Part shown: in pieces, positions 18,990-26,037 of the stretch | How the letters are laid out: each line of letters opens with the position of its first letter | Position numbering within the stretch: position 1 is the stretch's first letter | NCBI GenBank assembly: GCA_004298675.1 | Contig: SCRI01000013.1 | Coordinates: 1 to 28,910 of the forward strand | Origin: a bacterium | Lineage (GTDB): Bacteria > Vulcanimicrobiota > Vulcanimicrobiia > Vulcanimicrobiales > SCRA01 | Reading direction: 5' to 3' | Length of the DNA stretch: 28,910 nucleotides | Notes under the pieces: model-generated | The model's database searches: none | What the model saw: only the letters and a program-made list of their open reading frames with translations | Told to the model about the DNA's origin: nothing | Position numbers and translations under genes: made by a program

Positions 18990-19851
18990 AGTCGTAGAAC
19001 CCACGAGCGGACTTGCGGCCGAGGCGCCCCTCGGCAACCATGCGTTCCTGCAGCGGCGAGGGGCGCAACCGCTCCAACTGCGTGGCCTCATAGACGCTGC
19101 GCGTGGTGGCGAGGTTGACGTCCAAACCGATGAGATCCATCAAACGGCAGGGACCCATCTTAAAGCCCAGTCCCTCCAAAATAGCATCGACGCTCTCGGC
19201 ATCGGCGGTGCCGGCGTCAATGGCGCGCAGCGCCTCTAAGTAGTAAGGGCGCGCGACGCGGTTGACGATGAAGCCCGGCGTGTCGCGCACGACCACCGGC
19301 ACCTTACCCAGGCGCTCGACGAACTCCACGGCTGCGCGCACGCTCTCTTCGGAACTCTGTTCCGCGCGCACCACCTCAACGAGCTTCATCAGCGCGGGCG
19401 GGTTGAAGAAATGGATGCCCACCACGTTCTGCGGGCGGCCGGTGGCCTTGGCGATCTCGCTCACGGCGAGCGAAGAGGTGTTGGTGGCCAGCAACGCCGG
19501 CGCCGGCGCGACGCGGTCCAACTCCGCGAAGACCGTATGCTTGAGATCGAGCAACTCCGGCACAGCTTCGATGTAGAGATCGCCCGGCGGCGCCTGCGCC
19601 AGCGACTCGACCAGACTGATGCGCGCAAAAGCGTCGGCTGCGGCCGTGCCTTCCGGAAGCAGGCGGCCAAGCGTCTTAGTGAGACCTGCCGCGGCACGCT
19701 CGCGCGCCGACGCGGCCGATTCGACCAACGCGACGGCGTAGCCGGCTGCCGCCGCGGACGCGGCGATACCCGCGCCCATCGTGCCGGCGCCGATCACGAT
19801 GATGGTATTCGTACAGGCCCCCTTATCTTGAGCAACACCGCAGCCCCCCAT
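18979..19851 (-). CDS. paaH: 3-hydroxyacyl-CoA dehydrogenase (PaaH N-terminal part, catalytic)
   Basis: 290-residue NAD-dependent dehydrogenase acting on 3-hydroxyadipyl-CoA or a similar thioester. The Rossmann motif GAGTMG is at 21-26; the catalytic set is complete: Ser126 in TNTSS, His147 in GIHFFNPP and Glu159 in LVEVV; DTPGFIVNRVARPYY and the GLDVN region form the C-terminal domain. Length fits single-domain 3-hydroxybutyryl-CoA dehydrogenases (~285). ATG at 19851 is my choice because the beta strand before GAGTMG needs it; GTG at 19884 is also possible and would leave a very short leader after the mapped promoter. It is the first gene of the catabolic operon and overlaps the next by 11 nt. 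Confidence 0.88.
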   Translation of the reverse strand: MGGCGVAQDKGACTNTIIVIGAGTMGAGIAASAAAAGYAVALVESAASARERAAAGLTKTLGRLLPEGTAAADAFARISLVESLAQAPPGDLYIEAVPELLDLKHTVFAELDRVAPAPALLATNTSSLAVSEIAKATGRPQNVVGIHFFNPPALMKLVEVVRAEQSSEESVRAAVEFVERLGKVPVVVRDTPGFIVNRVARPYYLEALRAIDAGTADAESVDAILEGLGFKMGPCRLMDLIGLDVNLATTRSVYEATQLERLRPSPLQERMVAEGRLGRKSARGFYDYGK

Positions 19852-19896
19852 CGAAGCGCTTCGACGGGACTGGTCTCCAGCCACGGGAGTACCGTC

Positions 19897-19925
19897 ATAC
19901 TACCCCCGGCCTCCCGGAGCGTCAA
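19897..19925 (-). promoter_or_regulatory. Promoter of the paaH-led catabolic operon
   Basis: Minus strand: TTGACG (19925-19920, 5 of 6) and TAGTAT (19902-19897, 4 of 6) with a 17-nt spacer. The predicted start is near 19890, giving a leader of ~38 nt to the ATG at 19851. This is the best sigma-70-like promoter in the window. The spacer contains CTCCGGGAG, a small dyad that might be an operator. No regulator gene is adjacent. Confidence 0.6.
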
Positions 19926-19980
19926 CATTGTTCACTTAGCGATAACGTCATGTCCCCCTTGGGGGCGGTTGGGGCATTGC

Positions 19981-19996
19981 CTCGCCATGAGGCGAG
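19981..19996 (+). promoter_or_regulatory. Start-codon hairpin of the prepilin gene
   Basis: CTCGCC-ATGA-GGCGAG is a perfect 6-bp stem whose 4-nt loop contains the ATG. No strong Shine-Dalgarno precedes it. A few bases upstream lies CCCCC-TT-GGGGG (19953-19964), another stem. The arrangement could limit translation of the prepilin, although a 6-bp GC palindrome is not rare in DNA of this composition. Confidence 0.4.
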
Positions 19997-21282
19997 CAGC
20001 GGGTTTCACGATTCTGGAAATCCTGATTGCGGCGGGCATCACGGCGGCAGTCGCCGTGGGGCTGGTGGTGCTGCTGCACCGCACGATCGCCGCTGCCGCT
20101 TCCCTTGCACTACACCGCCATGCGTACGCCATGGCTGAAGATTTGGACCAGCGCTGGGATGCCGAGGCCACCTCCGCTCTGGCGATCTTCGTGCCGGGCG
20201 CGGACGTAACGGGCGCCTCCAACGCCGACGGCCACGAAGTGGACTTCTTCACCCGCGACGGACACGGTACGCCCTTCTTCTGGGCCTATCGCTACGACGG
20301 CACGGCTCATACGCTGCAGCGCTACACCTACAACGCGCCGGGAACCGCCGCAACCGCGTCGGGCGATCCGCTGCCCGGCGTCACGTCCTTCACGGCGATG
20401 CCGGTGCCCGTGAACACGTTTAGCGAGCCGATCTTCAGCGCCTATAAGAGCGCACCGGTTCGCGAGAATCTCGGATATCCCGGCGTCGATGGCGGCAACG
20501 GGGTGACCGAGGTACATCTGGTAACCACCGACGATGACGTCAATGGCGACCTGCTGCCCGGAGTCTCTCCCAGCGGCTTCACTGTAGTCGTGGGCACGTT
20601 CACGCCGCCGCCAAGTCCGCTGCTCGTGGGGCCGCCGCTGACGTTCGATTCGCCTACCGCACCGGCGCAGTCGTTCACGATCTCGCAGCAGTACTACCGT
20701 GGGCCGTTCACGGTCTCACCGCAGTGCGTCGTCGGCGCAGGCCAGAGCGTCCCAGCCGGCACCGTTGCCGCGACCGTGACGGCAACGGCCCCCGGCCCCA
20801 ACGGCTCGCTCATCGTCACCGTCACACCGAATGCGAAGTTGGGGAATGCAAAAATCGTGAAGTGTAGTATTTCCGTGGCCGGCGCGAACAGTCAGACCGG
20901 TACAGAAACGATTTACATCGATCCATATCCGACGGGAAGCATTCCGCTCAGCCTTTCGCTAGCGGCCGTAGCCAACGTCAATACAGGAGGCTCGTGTGTA
21001 ATTTCGACCGTTACGGCAAAAGTTGGCCCCGTCCTCGCATCACGTCTAGCGCTAGAAGGAACGCCGTCATCGGGCGCCGGCTACCCTTTTTCTCCAGCAG
21101 TTGTGCTTGGGCAAACTTTCCAGAGCGCCTATAGCTCGGACAACCTTGCTCCACCTGGTTTGGCGACCGACTCAAGCTCGTGGAACACACTTATTGCACA
21201 AGCTCAGAACGCCGCTAGCGGTACTCCGATCTACATTACCGTAACCGCCGAACTCTACCCGGCATGTGGCGGCGGAACATAG
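19987..21282 (+). CDS. Type IV prepilin-like protein with large exported domain
   Basis: 431-residue protein with a classic prepilin N-terminus: short basic leader MRRAAG, cleavage before Phe7, Glu11 at mature position +5, then a ~20-residue hydrophobic helix. It should be processed by a prepilin peptidase and either assemble into a pilus/pseudopilus or anchor in the inner membrane. The rest is an exported Ser/Thr/Pro/Gly-rich region with beta-rich segments and several cysteines; I recognise no named domain. The length is large for a major pilin and closer to minor pseudopilins. No other pilus gene is near. GC is ~73% up to 20820 and ~50% after, within the same frame. The ATG sits in the loop of a 6-bp hairpin (19981-19996). 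Confidence 0.7.
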   Translation: MRRAAGFTILEILIAAGITAAVAVGLVVLLHRTIAAAASLALHRHAYAMAEDLDQRWDAEATSALAIFVPGADVTGASNADGHEVDFFTRDGHGTPFFWAYRYDGTAHTLQRYTYNAPGTAATASGDPLPGVTSFTAMPVPVNTFSEPIFSAYKSAPVRENLGYPGVDGGNGVTEVHLVTTDDDVNGDLLPGVSPSGFTVVVGTFTPPPSPLLVGPPLTFDSPTAPAQSFTISQQYYRGPFTVSPQCVVGAGQSVPAGTVAATVTATAPGPNGSLIVTVTPNAKLGNAKIVKCSISVAGANSQTGTETIYIDPYPTGSIPLSLSLAAVANVNTGGSCVISTVTAKVGPVLASRLALEGTPSSGAGYPFSPAVVLGQTFQSAYSSDNLAPPGLATDSSSWNTLIAQAQNAASGTPIYITVTAELYPACGGGT

Positions 21283-21620
21283 TCTCTCAGTCGGAAAATA
21301 AGGCCTCGTTGGCCAGAGACACAGTTGCCTGACGCGTGACAGGTTATCCTAACCTGTTCTGGACGAAATATCAGATTGTGCGCGTAGCAGGAGCAGTGCT
21401 GTGTGGTTACCTTTGCTAGTCTTGTACCTTCCGATCACAACTGATTTATGGATACTGCACGACAGCCGCAGCAAAATCGCTGTTACCAACAGGGTCCGGG
21501 TGAATGCCGAAGCCGAACCAGCTCATTGCCGCTCCGCTATTTTGCGGAAAGAAGGAGTTATTTGCCGCAAACATATTAGCCGTTGCCATCGCGCAATCAG
21601 AGGCACCGGAGTCGTAATCA
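20825..21620. other. Low-GC block across two convergent gene ends
   Basis: GC falls from about 73% (20761-20820) to about 48-55% from 20821 on, stays low through the intergenic gap and the 3' third of the lipoprotein gene, and rises to ~70% by 21661. The change occurs inside an open frame of the prepilin gene. The counts were made by eye on single 60-base lines. The block suggests local replacement by foreign DNA, or relaxed composition at gene ends. Confidence 0.55.
21339..21357. terminator. Candidate bidirectional terminator hairpin between convergent genes
   Basis: A perfect 8-bp inverted repeat, ACAGGTTA-tcc-TAACCTGT, lies 57 nt after the prepilin stop (21282) and 89 nt before the convergent lipoprotein gene's stop (21446). 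There is no run of T on either side, so it is not a textbook intrinsic terminator. It could stop or protect transcripts from both directions. The rest of the 163-base gap (21283-21445) is low in GC and shows no ORF. Confidence 0.5.
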
Positions 21621-22255
21621 TCCCCGGTAACGTTGCCTAAGCCGCCAGCGCTTGCATAGGCAGCCGCGGTGCCGTTCGGCGGAGTTCCAAGGCCGCTCCA
21701 CGCGGCAATCCCGGCGGCTTCTGCGCGGGCGGCGATCATCGCGGCGTTGTCGACAGGCAACGACGGCACGCCAAGCGCGACGCGTCGTTGATTGAAGAGC
21801 GTGATGCATTGCTGCTCCATTGCGGAGAGGACCGTCAATTGCGGGCTGCTAATCGCGTTCGCGCCTGGAGCAAGCGTCACGTTCCGATGCAGTGTTGCAT
21901 GGCCCCCATCGGCCGGCGCGATCTGCAGCAAGTACGAGCCGGGAGGCGGGCCAACCGCGACGCTCCACATGCCGGTTGGCGACGTGGTCGCCGTAGCCAG
22001 CGGCACCGCGCCGGTTAGGGCGACGCCCGCCTTGTAGATCGAAACGGTGGCCCCCGCCAGCGGCGACGGCAGCGGTGAGGCATCGTCGGTAACCAGGCCT
22101 GAAAGCGCAACCGGCGGGCCCGACCCGCCCGGCGTCACCGGAGACGATCCACCTCCGCCGCCACCGCACGCCACGGCCATGAACGGTAGGGCGCAGAACG
22201 CGCCAGCTCGCACAGCACGCCCAAGGTCGAGATTCGCAGGCATCGCTCGCAGCAC
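21446..22255 (-). CDS. Probable lipoprotein with carboxypeptidase-regulatory-like and CAP-like domains
   Basis: 269-residue exported protein. The N-terminus has a basic start, a hydrophobic stretch and Cys30 (FMAVAC) followed by a run of six glycines, a plausible lipobox with flexible tether. Residues ~50-130 (LSGLVTDDAS, AGATVSIYKAG, GSYLLQIAP) look like a carboxypeptidase-regulatory-like beta sandwich. Residues ~145-265 begin EQQCITLFNQRRVALGVPSL, like the first helix of a CAP/SCP domain. The usual CAP histidine and glutamate ligands and the GHYTQ-type motif are not evident, so this domain is divergent. GTG at 22255 is chosen for the Shine-Dalgarno GGAGGTGG 6 nt upstream. The 3' third is lower in GC than the rest. 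Confidence 0.68.
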   Translation of the reverse strand: MLRAMPANLDLGRAVRAGAFCALPFMAVACGGGGGGSSPVTPGGSGPPVALSGLVTDDASPLPSPLAGATVSIYKAGVALTGAVPLATATTSPTGMWSVAVGPPPGSYLLQIAPADGGHATLHRNVTLAPGANAISSPQLTVLSAMEQQCITLFNQRRVALGVPSLPVDNAAMIAARAEAAGIAAWSGLGTPPNGTAAAYASAGGLGNVTGDDYDSGASDCAMATANMFAANNSFFPQNSGAAMSWFGFGIHPDPVGNSDFAAAVVQYP

Positions 22256-22310
22256 GGGCCACCTCCCGCCGGGGGAATGCCCCGACCAGACGCGGCTTAG
22301 ACCGCTCTTT

Positions 22311-22352
22311 TTTGGGAAAACAGATTGTGTTTTCCAAACCGAAGCATATACT
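22311..22352 (+). promoter_or_regulatory. RES-Xre promoter with inverted-repeat operator
   Basis: TTGTGT (22325-22330) and TATACT (22347-22352) with a 16-nt spacer form a likely promoter; the leader to the ATG at 22372 would be short and includes GGAGG. An imperfect inverted repeat, TTTGGGAAAAC / GTTTTCCAAA with a 7-nt centre (22311-22338), covers the -35. That position suits autorepression by the antitoxin, as in other toxin-antitoxin loci. It also lies upstream of the divergent lipoprotein gene. Confidence 0.6.
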
Positions 22353-22371
22353 TGGTGGTGGAGGAACACAG

Positions 22372-22755
22372 ATGGCTTGGAGTCTCTTACTTCAGTACTT
22401 GGAAGCTCCAACGAACCCGGGAGCGCTCTCCGCTGTTCAGCCGCTCCTCGCGCGCCTCGTCGAGGCCTACGGCATACGACCGCTAGCCCGATTGCTTGGC
22501 GTCGGTCCCGGAACGGTCGCGAACTGGAACAGCGGGCGCCGCAGGATGAGCGCCGAGATGACCAAGCGCGTCATCGACCTCCATGACATCCTCAACCGCG
22601 CGCTGCAGGTCTTTCCGCCAGACACCGCCGCACGATGGCTCGTAAGCAGCGAGCCCTTCCTGGACCACCACCGACCTATCGACGTGCTCGCGCTCCGCGG
22701 CGCCGCACCCCTGATCGAAGCCCTGGAAGCCATCGATGCGGGCGCATACGCTTGA
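22372..22755 (+). CDS. Xre/MbcA/ParS-family antitoxin
   Basis: 127-residue antitoxin of a RES-type toxin-antitoxin pair. A helix-turn-helix-like segment is at ~35-60 (IRPLARLLGVGPGTVANWNSGRR). The C-terminal toxin-binding region (~80-127) shows the family pattern of a Trp-Leu helix, PIDVLALRGAAPLIEALEAIDAGAYA-like ending with the terminal GAYA that typically inserts into the RES active site. ATG at 22372 has GGAGG 6-8 nt upstream, better than upstream starts. Its stop overlaps the toxin start by 4 nt. It probably neutralises the RES protein and represses its own promoter through the inverted repeat at 22311-22338. Confidence 0.88.
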   Translation: MAWSLLLQYLEAPTNPGALSAVQPLLARLVEAYGIRPLARLLGVGPGTVANWNSGRRRMSAEMTKRVIDLHDILNRALQVFPPDTAARWLVSSEPFLDHHRPIDVLALRGAAPLIEALEAIDAGAYA

Positions 22756-23309
22756 AACTGTACCGGGTCTTCCCCCACGACGATACCGCCGCCCCGACCA
22801 ATCGAGGCGGCGCGCTGTTTGTCCCGGCGGGCTCACGTGGCCAAATCGACAATCCAGATCTTTACCGTGTGCTCTATGCAAGCAGCCACCCCGAGGGAGC
22901 AGTGGCCGAGATCTTTGGCAGGCTTGCGATTTGGAAAGCGGGCGACTTCGTTCACGCGAACGGAAACCCATACGCCTTGGCAACGTACGACCTAGCCGAC
23001 GCTGCGCTCATCTTCGACCTCGACGATATCGACGCCATGAGATCGCTGCATATCCAGCGCCCGACGAGCGTGATCACGCGCGACCGTAGGGCCACACAGG
23101 CATGGGCACGCGAGATATACGCGCGGCACGACTGGATCGGAGCGGGATGGTGGTCGTACTACGATCCCTCTTTTAAGGCCTTCGGACTGTGGGATATCTC
23201 GCTGCTCGCGCTCGCAAAACCACCCGAACCCATCACCGTTTCGTCGCCTTGCGTCATTGACGCGGCGACCACGATTATCCGCCAGATCGACGCCGGCCTT
23301 CGCCGCTAG
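22752..23309 (+). CDS. RES-domain toxin (NAD-targeting family)
   Basis: 185-residue RES domain protein. The family resembles ADP-ribosyltransferases; characterised members (MbcT, ParT, P. putida RES) degrade or consume NAD+ or modify targets with it. Candidate active-site residues by position are Arg29 (GSRGQ), Tyr42 (LYAS), Glu53 (VAEIFGR) and Ser135 (WWSYYD); the name-giving Arg, Glu and Ser are therefore all present. It looks full length and intact. The TTG at 22752 overlaps the antitoxin stop (TTGA). The stop TAG sits in a CTAG shared with the stop of convergent prfC. The intact toxin implies an active antitoxin. Confidence 0.88.
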   Translation: MKLYRVFPHDDTAAPTNRGGALFVPAGSRGQIDNPDLYRVLYASSHPEGAVAEIFGRLAIWKAGDFVHANGNPYALATYDLADAALIFDLDDIDAMRSLHIQRPTSVITRDRRATQAWAREIYARHDWIGAGWWSYYDPSFKAFGLWDISLLALAKPPEPITVSSPCVIDAATTIIRQIDAGLRR

Positions 23310-24916
23310 GCGGCGGTTTCCGCTCCTTGCGCCTGCGGCAGCTCGTCCAGACGCAGGAACTGCAGCGCGGGGTTACGCTCGCGCGCGATATCAATAGCCC
23401 AGGGCGCGGAGAAGAGCGCCAGCGGGCGCCCCTGACGGTCCTCCACCAAGCGCGCGCCGGTAGGCAGGCGTGCCGCGCTCACGTCCTCCGCGGAGCCCAG
23501 CACCCAGCGCGCCTCCTCGTACGGCAACGTCTCCATGATGCTGGCCGCGTTGTACTCGCTCTCCAGGCGGAAGCGCACCACGTCGAACTGCAAGCGTCCC
23601 ACGGCGGCCAAGATCGGCTCGCTGTGTACGCCGCCGCGTGGAAACATCAACTGAATGGCGCCCTCGTCGGCCAACTGCGCGATGCCCTTTTGGAAGCGCT
23701 TGTAGGCCGACGTATCCGTGACGCGCAAGCCGGCGAAACACTCCGGCTGGAAGGCGGGGATGGGATCGAATGCAACGCCGTCACCCTCCGCCAGCGTGTC
23801 ACCGATGGCAAAGCCGTTGTTGGCCAGCCCCACCACGTCGCCGGCAAAGGCGGCATCCAGCGTCTCGCGCTCGTTACCGAAAAGCTTCATGGCGCGCGTC
23901 AACTTCACGGCCTTACCGGTGCGTGCATTGCGTACCACCAGATCGCGGTCGAGCGCGCCGGAGCAGATGCGCACGAAGGCCACGCTGTCGTGGTGGCGCG
24001 GATCCATGTTGGCCTGGATCTTGAAGACGAAGGCGCTGAAGCGCTCGCCGGCGGGGTCCACGATGTGCTCGCCCGCCAGCCGCGCCGTGGGCGGTGGCGC
24101 CAGCGCCACGAAGCGGTCGAGGAAGAGCTGTACGCCGAAGTTCGTCACCGCCGATCCGAAGAACACCGGCGAAACCTTACCCGCCAGCACCTCGTCCATC
24201 GAAAAATCGGCCCCAGCGCCGTCGAGCAGATCCAATTGCGCCAAGAACTCGTCGTAGCTCTGTTGGTCCAGCAGCGCGCGCACGCGCTGGTCGCGCGGAT
24301 CGGTGACCTGCACCGGCGCCATGGTGGCACCGTGCGCCGTACGCTCGAAGAGATGCAGGCTGCGCTCGCGACGGTCGTAGACGCCGCGGAACGAAGGCCC
24401 GTTGCCCAACGGCCAGTTGACGGGATAGGCGCCGATGCCCAACACCGACTCCAGCTCGTCGAGCAGCTCCAGCGGATCGCGGCTGGGGCGATCCAGCTTG
24501 TTCATGAAGGTGAAGATGGGGATGCCGCGCTCGCGGCAGATGGCAAAGAGCTTCTTGGTCTGCGGCTCCACGCCCTTACCGGCATCGATGAGCATAACCG
24601 CGGCATCGGCGGCGATCAACGTGCGATAGGTGTCCTCACCGAAGTCCTGGTGCCCCGGCGTGTCCAGCAGGTTGATCGTGTAGCCCTGGTACGGGAACTG
24701 CAGCACCGTCGAGGTGATCGAGATGCCGCGCTGTTTCTCCAGCTCCATCCAGTCCGAAGTCGCTTGGCGCTGACGCTTGCGCGCGGCGACACTGCCCGCG
24801 ATATGGATGGCCCCGCCGTAGAGCAGCAGCTTCTCGGTCAGCGTGGTCTTGCCCGCGTCCGGGTGCGAGATAATGGCGAAAGTACGGCGTGCCGCGACCG
24901 CCTCGTTCAGGTTCAC
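23306..24916 (-). CDS. prfC: Peptide chain release factor 3
   Basis: GTPase that recycles RF1/RF2 from ribosomes after peptide release and assists quality control. The 536 residues match RF3 length (~529). GTPase motifs are SHPDAGKT (17-24), switch II DTPGHQDF and NKLD; ATSDWMELEKQRGISIT is the RF3-type switch I region. Domains 2 and 3 follow with VFFGSAVTNFGVQLFLD and MFPRGGVHSEPILAAVGRLQFDV. The GTG start at 24916 has GGGAG nearby. It is divergent from the NUDIX gene with a 51-nt gap and converges on the toxin gene with a 4-nt overlap. Confidence 0.96.
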   Translation of the reverse strand: MNLNEAVAARRTFAIISHPDAGKTTLTEKLLLYGGAIHIAGSVAARKRQRQATSDWMELEKQRGISITSTVLQFPYQGYTINLLDTPGHQDFGEDTYRTLIAADAAVMLIDAGKGVEPQTKKLFAICRERGIPIFTFMNKLDRPSRDPLELLDELESVLGIGAYPVNWPLGNGPSFRGVYDRRERSLHLFERTAHGATMAPVQVTDPRDQRVRALLDQQSYDEFLAQLDLLDGAGADFSMDEVLAGKVSPVFFGSAVTNFGVQLFLDRFVALAPPPTARLAGEHIVDPAGERFSAFVFKIQANMDPRHHDSVAFVRICSGALDRDLVVRNARTGKAVKLTRAMKLFGNERETLDAAFAGDVVGLANNGFAIGDTLAEGDGVAFDPIPAFQPECFAGLRVTDTSAYKRFQKGIAQLADEGAIQLMFPRGGVHSEPILAAVGRLQFDVVRFRLESEYNAASIMETLPYEEARWVLGSAEDVSAARLPTGARLVEDRQGRPLALFSAPWAIDIARERNPALQFLRLDELPQAQGAETAA

Positions 24917-24967
24917 AACGCTCCCACTCTACGGGAGGGGAGGCCGGCCGTCAAGAAGCCGGGCGCG

Positions 24968-25546
24968 ATGGATGGACGGGAACGGCGCTGGCATATCACG
25001 CAGTCCGAGGTGGTGATCGATACCCCCTGGCTGCGATTGCGCCGCGATCAGATCGACCTACCGAGCGGCCGGACGATCGCAGACTACTATGTGCGAGAGA
25101 GCCGCGGCTTTGTGGTGATCTTCGCCCTCACCCCCAGCGGCGAGGTCCCGCTGGTCCGTCAATACAAGCACGGCATTGGTGAGATGGTCTTGGAGCTGCC
25201 TGCGGGCATGATCGACCCGGGAGAGACTCCCAGCGCCGCCGCTGCGCGCGAGTTACGTGAGGAGACGGGTTACGTCGCTCCCGCACTCGAGCACGTCGCA
25301 ACGTTCCTCACCGATCCCACGCATAGCGATTCACGGATGCACCTGTTCCTCGCGCGGGATGCCGTCTCGAACGGACACCAAGATCTCGACCCTACCGAGG
25401 AGATCGACGTGGAGCTCGTTCCGCTAGAGGCGCTGGACGCGTTGCTCGACGACGGCTCGATCGCCGTGAGCCATCACGTTGCGGCGATCTATACGATCCT
25501 TCACGCACTGCGCGGCGAACGCCCGCACTCGCCGCGCACGCGCTAG
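24968..25546 (+). CDS. NUDIX hydrolase, ADP-ribose pyrophosphatase-like
   Basis: 192-residue NUDIX protein that hydrolyses nucleoside diphosphate derivatives, most likely ADP-ribose. The NUDIX box fits exactly: Gly80, then five residues, Glu86, seven residues, Arg94-Glu95-Leu-x-Glu98-Glu99-x-Gly101 (ELPAGMIDPGE, then RELREETGYV). The N-terminal part with YYVRESRGFVVIFAL and VRQYKHG is typical of ADP-ribose pyrophosphatases. ATG at 24968 is the natural start, although the frame is open far upstream across prfC; no strong Shine-Dalgarno is visible. A link to NAD turnover next to a RES toxin is attractive but the genes are not co-transcribed. Confidence 0.88.
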   Translation: MDGRERRWHITQSEVVIDTPWLRLRRDQIDLPSGRTIADYYVRESRGFVVIFALTPSGEVPLVRQYKHGIGEMVLELPAGMIDPGETPSAAAARELREETGYVAPALEHVATFLTDPTHSDSRMHLFLARDAVSNGHQDLDPTEEIDVELVPLEALDALLDDGSIAVSHHVAAIYTILHALRGERPHSPRTR

Positions 25547-25552
25547 CACGAA

Positions 25553-25927
25553 CTACTTCTTCGCGTAGTTCTCAGCGCCGAGCCAGTCGATGATCCGGCA
25601 GGTCTCGTTGCCCATCACGACCGCGTCGTGACCGGGGGCCACGAACATCAAGTCGCCGGTTGCGAACTCCTGTTTGGTCCCGTCATCCATGACGACTTCC
25701 ATGCGCCCTGAGAGGACATAACCCAGGTGGCGCACCTGACAACTACGGGTGCCGACGAGCGGCTTCACGCACTCCGACCATTTCCATCCCGGCTCGAATG
25801 TCGCCAAGCCGATTGAGGTGCCGCCAAGATGCGTGACCTCAATCTTACCCTTGGTGAAGGTACGTGTCTCGTCAGGCTTTGATGCCGTCCGCCGCTCGAT
25901 ACTCTTGACGCCAGTAGATCCAGCCAT
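25553..25927 (-). CDS. Small cupin-domain protein
   Basis: 124-residue single-domain cupin of unknown substrate. The beta-barrel motifs are recognisable: FEPGWKWSECV, then QVRHLGYVLSGRMEVVM (motif 1 region, with one His) and ATGDLMFVAPGHDAVVMG (motif 2 with PGH). The usual HxH pair is reduced, so metal binding is uncertain. ATG at 25927 has a perfect GGGAGG 5 nt upstream. It converges with the NUDIX gene (6 nt between stops). A -10 box and a hairpin leader precede it. Confidence 0.8.
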   Translation of the reverse strand: MAGSTGVKSIERRTASKPDETRTFTKGKIEVTHLGGTSIGLATFEPGWKWSECVKPLVGTRSCQVRHLGYVLSGRMEVVMDDGTKQEFATGDLMFVAPGHDAVVMGNETCRIIDWLGAENYAKK

Positions 25928-25966
25928 GTCAACCTCCCCAAAGCAGCTGCATGTGCATCTGTGCGC

Positions 25967-25999
25967 GCACGCGCCAGCGTAGCGCGTGCAGGTAGTATA
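25967..25999 (-). promoter_or_regulatory. Cupin gene -10 box and 5'-end hairpin
   Basis: Minus strand TATACT (25999-25994) is a good -10; no clean -35 is found, but a palindrome ATCGCGCGAT (26005-26014) lies between -10 and the expected -35 position. Just downstream, a perfect 8-bp inverted repeat GCACGCGC / GCGCGTGC with a 7-nt loop (25989-25967) would form at the very 5' end of the transcript, about 40 nt before the start codon. A stem there may stabilise the mRNA. Confidence 0.5.
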
Positions 26000-26037
26000 G
26001 CCGATCGCGCGATGCCAACCTACAAGGGGACTGGTGG

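Noticed and set aside
21339-21357. Classical intrinsic terminator.
   Set aside because: The stem is perfect, but no T-run follows on either strand; kept only as a candidate terminator of uncertain type.
23327-24960. Very long plus-strand open frame antisense to prfC and continuous with the NUDIX frame.
   Set aside because: It is the GC-rich shadow of prfC, Arg/His/Val-rich with no recognisable domain; the NUDIX domain starts naturally at 24968.
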